Shown: positions 61,490-64,000 of the stretch, piece by piece
Position numbering within the stretch: position 1 is the stretch's first letter
How the letters are laid out: each line of letters opens with the position of its first letter
Assembly (NCBI RefSeq): GCF_964340395.1
Contig: NC_135567.1
Span: forward strand, 17,434,306 to 17,498,305
Reading direction: 5' to 3'
DNA: 64,000 nucleotides
DNA from: Glandiceps talaboti
Lineage: Eukaryota; Hemichordata; Enteropneusta; Spengelidae
Notes under the pieces: generated by a model
Told to the model about the DNA's origin: nothing
Seen by the model: the letters and a program-made list of their open reading frames with translations, nothing else
Database searches by the model: none
Program-made: the position numbers and the translations under genes

Positions 61490-62620
61490 GAATACCACAA
61501 TGTATTCTCATACCAGTGTCGCTTGGAATTACAGCCTTGTATTATTATATCGTATTTGAGTTCAACTTTGCACTTCACTGCTGTGGAGTACCACCCTGTA
61601 TTCCCATACCAAATGCCCCTTGCAATATAGCCCTGTATTCTTATGCTAAATTTGTATTAACCTTTGTAATGGCCTCCCTTGGAATACAGCCCTGTATTCT
61701 TATGCTAAATTTGTAATAACCTTTGTAATGGCCTCCCTTGCAATACAGCCCTGTATTCTTATGCTAGATTTGTATTAACCTTTGTAATGGCCTCCCTTGG
61801 AATACAGCCCTGTATTCTCATACCAAATGTCCCTTGCAATACAGCCCTGTATTCTTAAGCTATATTTGGATTAACCTTTGTAATGGCCTCCCTTTGAATA
61901 CAGCCCTGTATTCTCATACCAAAGTTTCAGCCCTGTATTCTTAAGCTATATTTGGATTAACCTTTGTAATGGCCTCCCTTGGAATACAGCCCTGTATTCT
62001 TATACCAAAGTTTCTCGCAATACAGCCCTGTATTCTTATGCTATATTTGGATTAACCTTTGTAATGTCCTCCCTTGGAATACAGCCCTGTATTCTCATAC
62101 CAAAGTTTCTTGCAATACAGCCCTGTGTTCTTATACTGTATTTGCGATAAATTTGCACTTCACCTCCTTCAAATACCACCCTGTATTCTTGTATCAAAGT
62201 CCCTTGCAACACAGCACTGTATTCTTATGCTGTATTCGAGTTAAACTTTCCCCTGCACTTTGTTTGTCGGAATACCACTCTGTATTTTGATGTCAACATC
62301 CCATGGAATGCTATCCTGTATTCTTTTTGGTATTCTGTATTTGAGTTACACTTGATTCCACCCACTCTCAGAATACCACCCTGTATTTTCTGTAATAAAG
62401 ACTGCACTACTATCCTACAGAATATTACCCTGTATTGTGCTGTATTTGAGTTGCACTTTAGTCCACTCTCCCTCAGAATACCACCCTGTATTGTATTGTG
62501 TTGTAATTGAGTTGCACTTTAGTCCACTCTTCCTCAGAATACCATCCTATATTCAGTGTAATTAAGACTTTGCACTACCTCCCCCCTCCCCCTGCCGGAA
62601 TAATACCCTGTATTTTTTCC
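61490..62620 (+). repeat. AATACAGCCCTGTATTCT array
   Basis: About twenty units of 38-80 bp contain GAATACAGCCCTGTATTC, a near-palindrome (AATACAG / CTGTATT arms, two-base centre) able to form small hairpins. Confidence 0.92.
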
Positions 62621-62784
62621 CCTCCGGGTATCTTGTATATGTATAATATCTAGGGATTAGCACTGTACAGTTTGAACTGATAAACAAAGTTGCTACATTT
62701 TAGAAACCAGGATGGTCCAAATAAAATGTGAAATTAAAACACATGTTTTTGTGATTTATTGATGGTATGGTACTTGCACTGGCC

Positions 62785-62910
62785 CATCGTTACAAACCAC
62801 AGCCTGTTTTACGGCACCGTTCTTAACGCATCGCACTGAAATAACAGCTCTGGTTTGCAAGAATGGCACTGGCCACCCTGCGTAGGAATCTGATATTGTT
62901 GGTCAGATTT
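62785..62910 (+). repeat. Dispersed repeat D1, copy 3
   Basis: ACAAACCACAGCCTGTTTTA CGGCACCGTTCTTAACGCAT and AATAACAGCTCTGGTTTGCA, about 60 bases after the last candidate SPOP poly(A) signal. Confidence 0.7.
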
Positions 62911-63837
62911 TTTTGGCCTAATTACTGCTTTTGGATAAACTTTAATGGTTGGTCTGGACGGGCGTGATTGGAAATAGGAATGCAAAAAATCCAATCTGCA
63001 TGGATTCCTGACTACGTCTTGTTAACTGTGTCTGTATCCGTGTTACGGTAGACCTTAGTAGTTTCTCAGTTCCATGTTGGTCGTAACGTAACTCAGAAAG
63101 TTTTTGTTTATTCAACTAATGAAAGCTGCTTTGTACAACAAATGAAACAAACATATAAACACCTTTGAGTAAGATTGAGAGGTAAAAATGAAAGTGTTTT
63201 GTAAAATTTGTGTCTGTGTCTGCAAGTGAATCTCTGTGTATGTGTGTCTGTCTGTATGTATGTATGTAGGTATGTAGGTATAGTATGTATGTATTTATTT
63301 CTGTATGTATGACCACAGGGATCTCAGGCTCTGTTAGTTTTGTTTACAAATACAAATAGAAAAGTAAACAAAGCACAAGTAAACAAACAAACCTGATAAA
63401 TGAGAAGATAAATAAATGAATAAACAACAACAAACAAACAAACAAAAACCCTCAAAGTAGGGGTATCTCCATCGGTGACTATGGGTGGGGGGGGGGGTAG
63501 TGTTTGTTTCTTTACTTTTTTATTTATTTGTATTTTGGTTGTTTACTTGTTTGTTTGTATTTGTAAACAAAATAACTGAGCCTTTGCTCCTGTGGTATGC
63601 CGACTAAAAAATTCCTAGCTGCATATTGCCCATATCTCTCCTTAAAGAAATATACAATAGAACACTGGAATTTACGTTTTTGTATATGATGGGTGGACAT
63701 GCTTTTCCAAACATTCACAACGGTGTAGAGGGCGCTATATTCTCACTTCCGGTTTAAATGTAGAAGGTCAAAAGGCTATTATTGTGTGGCGCGACGCACG
63801 CCGCGCCACACTGGACTTGTGACATCTCTGCAATATC
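62911..63837. other. Intergenic, no gene supported
   Basis: A short (TATG)-like stretch (63238-63310), G-rich runs and AAACAAAC simple repeats. A GGGCGCTATATTCTCACTTC CGG segment at 63731-63752 resembles 43985-44010 (GGGCGCTGTATTCTCAATTT CC), so the ETS-like CACTTCCGG there may belong to a repeat rather than a promoter. Confidence 0.4.
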
Positions 63838-64000
63838 ATGGAAGATTACAGGGCAGACATCAATCGCCGGAGGTTTAAGAGTTTTTTTGAGAATCTTCCC
63901 GTTTCCTTCCCTACTCCTGAACGTAAACGACCAAGACTTCGACCAAAACTACGATACCGGAGCTGGCACCAGATTTCAGATTCATCTCTAGACGTTTCAA
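63838..64000 (+). CDS. Candidate first coding exon, truncated by the window edge
   Basis: ATG at 63838 opens a frame to the window end with no stop: MEDYRADINRRRFKSFFENL followed by a Pro/Arg/Lys-rich stretch ending SWHQISDSSLDVS (about 54 residues). A CpG-rich segment (GCGCGACGCACGCCGCGCC) lies just upstream. I do not recognise the protein. It could be the 5' end of a gene to the right or a chance frame. Confidence 0.35.
   Translation, partial: MEDYRADINRRRFKSFFENLPVSFPTPERKRPRLRPKLRYRSWHQISDSSLDVS

Larger units (their letters stand above)
59900..62745 (+). other. SPOP 3' UTR / downstream region with candidate poly(A) signals
   Basis: Possible hexamers: ATTAAA at 59911, AATAAA at 61236 and AATAAA at 62720. 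Which is used decides whether the two large arrays at 60120-60900 and 61490-62620 are transcribed as 3' UTR. No other gene was seen here. Confidence 0.4.

Overview
This window is eukaryotic nuclear DNA from a metazoan. It is AT-rich, has long introns, and carries a heavy load of microsatellites, minisatellites and transposon fragments. Four multi-exon genes can be assembled exon by exon from GT-AG splice sites with consistent phase and from protein similarity: PHF14 (+, 23 coding exons, 790 aa), an HNMT-type histamine N-methyltransferase (-, 4 coding exons, 289 aa) nested in the last PHF14 intron, RUNDC3 (-, 12 coding exons, 459 aa) and SPOP (+, 8 coding exons, 376 aa). Single pre-duplication orthologues of RUNDC3A/B and SPOP/SPOPL together with an HNMT gene point to an invertebrate deuterostome, for example a lancelet or hemichordate. 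The species cannot be fixed from the sequence alone.

Layout. 1-1036: (AG)n and the PHF14 5' flank. 1037-33400: PHF14, with an acidic N-terminus, the PHD/zinc-knuckle/extended-PHD module, a coiled coil, two further PHD fingers and an acidic tail. Its 13.7-kb last intron holds a 1.3-kb TATG/CATG microsatellite, HNMT (21035-23440, minus), a LINE fragment and a Penelope-like reverse transcriptase relic. 33401-34990: PHF14 3' UTR. About 35470-46267: RUNDC3 on the minus strand, convergent with PHF14. 46268-52659: gene-free spacer between the divergent RUNDC3 and SPOP starts, full of minisatellites and TIR elements. 52660-59899: SPOP. 59900-64000: SPOP downstream arrays, and a possible first exon running off the right edge.

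The genes do not form one pathway. PHF14 is a chromatin reader, HNMT inactivates histamine, RUNDC3 is a RUN-domain Rap2-effector-like protein, and SPOP is the CUL3 substrate adaptor. Their linkage matters because human PHF14, HNMT-SPOPL, SPOP and RUNDC3A lie on 7p, 2q and 17q, the Hox-bearing paralogous regions.

The most unusual property is structural. At about twenty of the 47 coding exons, the neighbouring intron contains one to many partial copies of the exon edge together with its splice site, often as a minisatellite array that starts at the junction. Other points: about 27 SRF-type CArG boxes in three consecutive PHF14 introns, inverted microsatellites bracketing in-frame PHF14 exons, a minisatellite shared in opposite orientation by two genes, and several TIR element families with two or three copies each.
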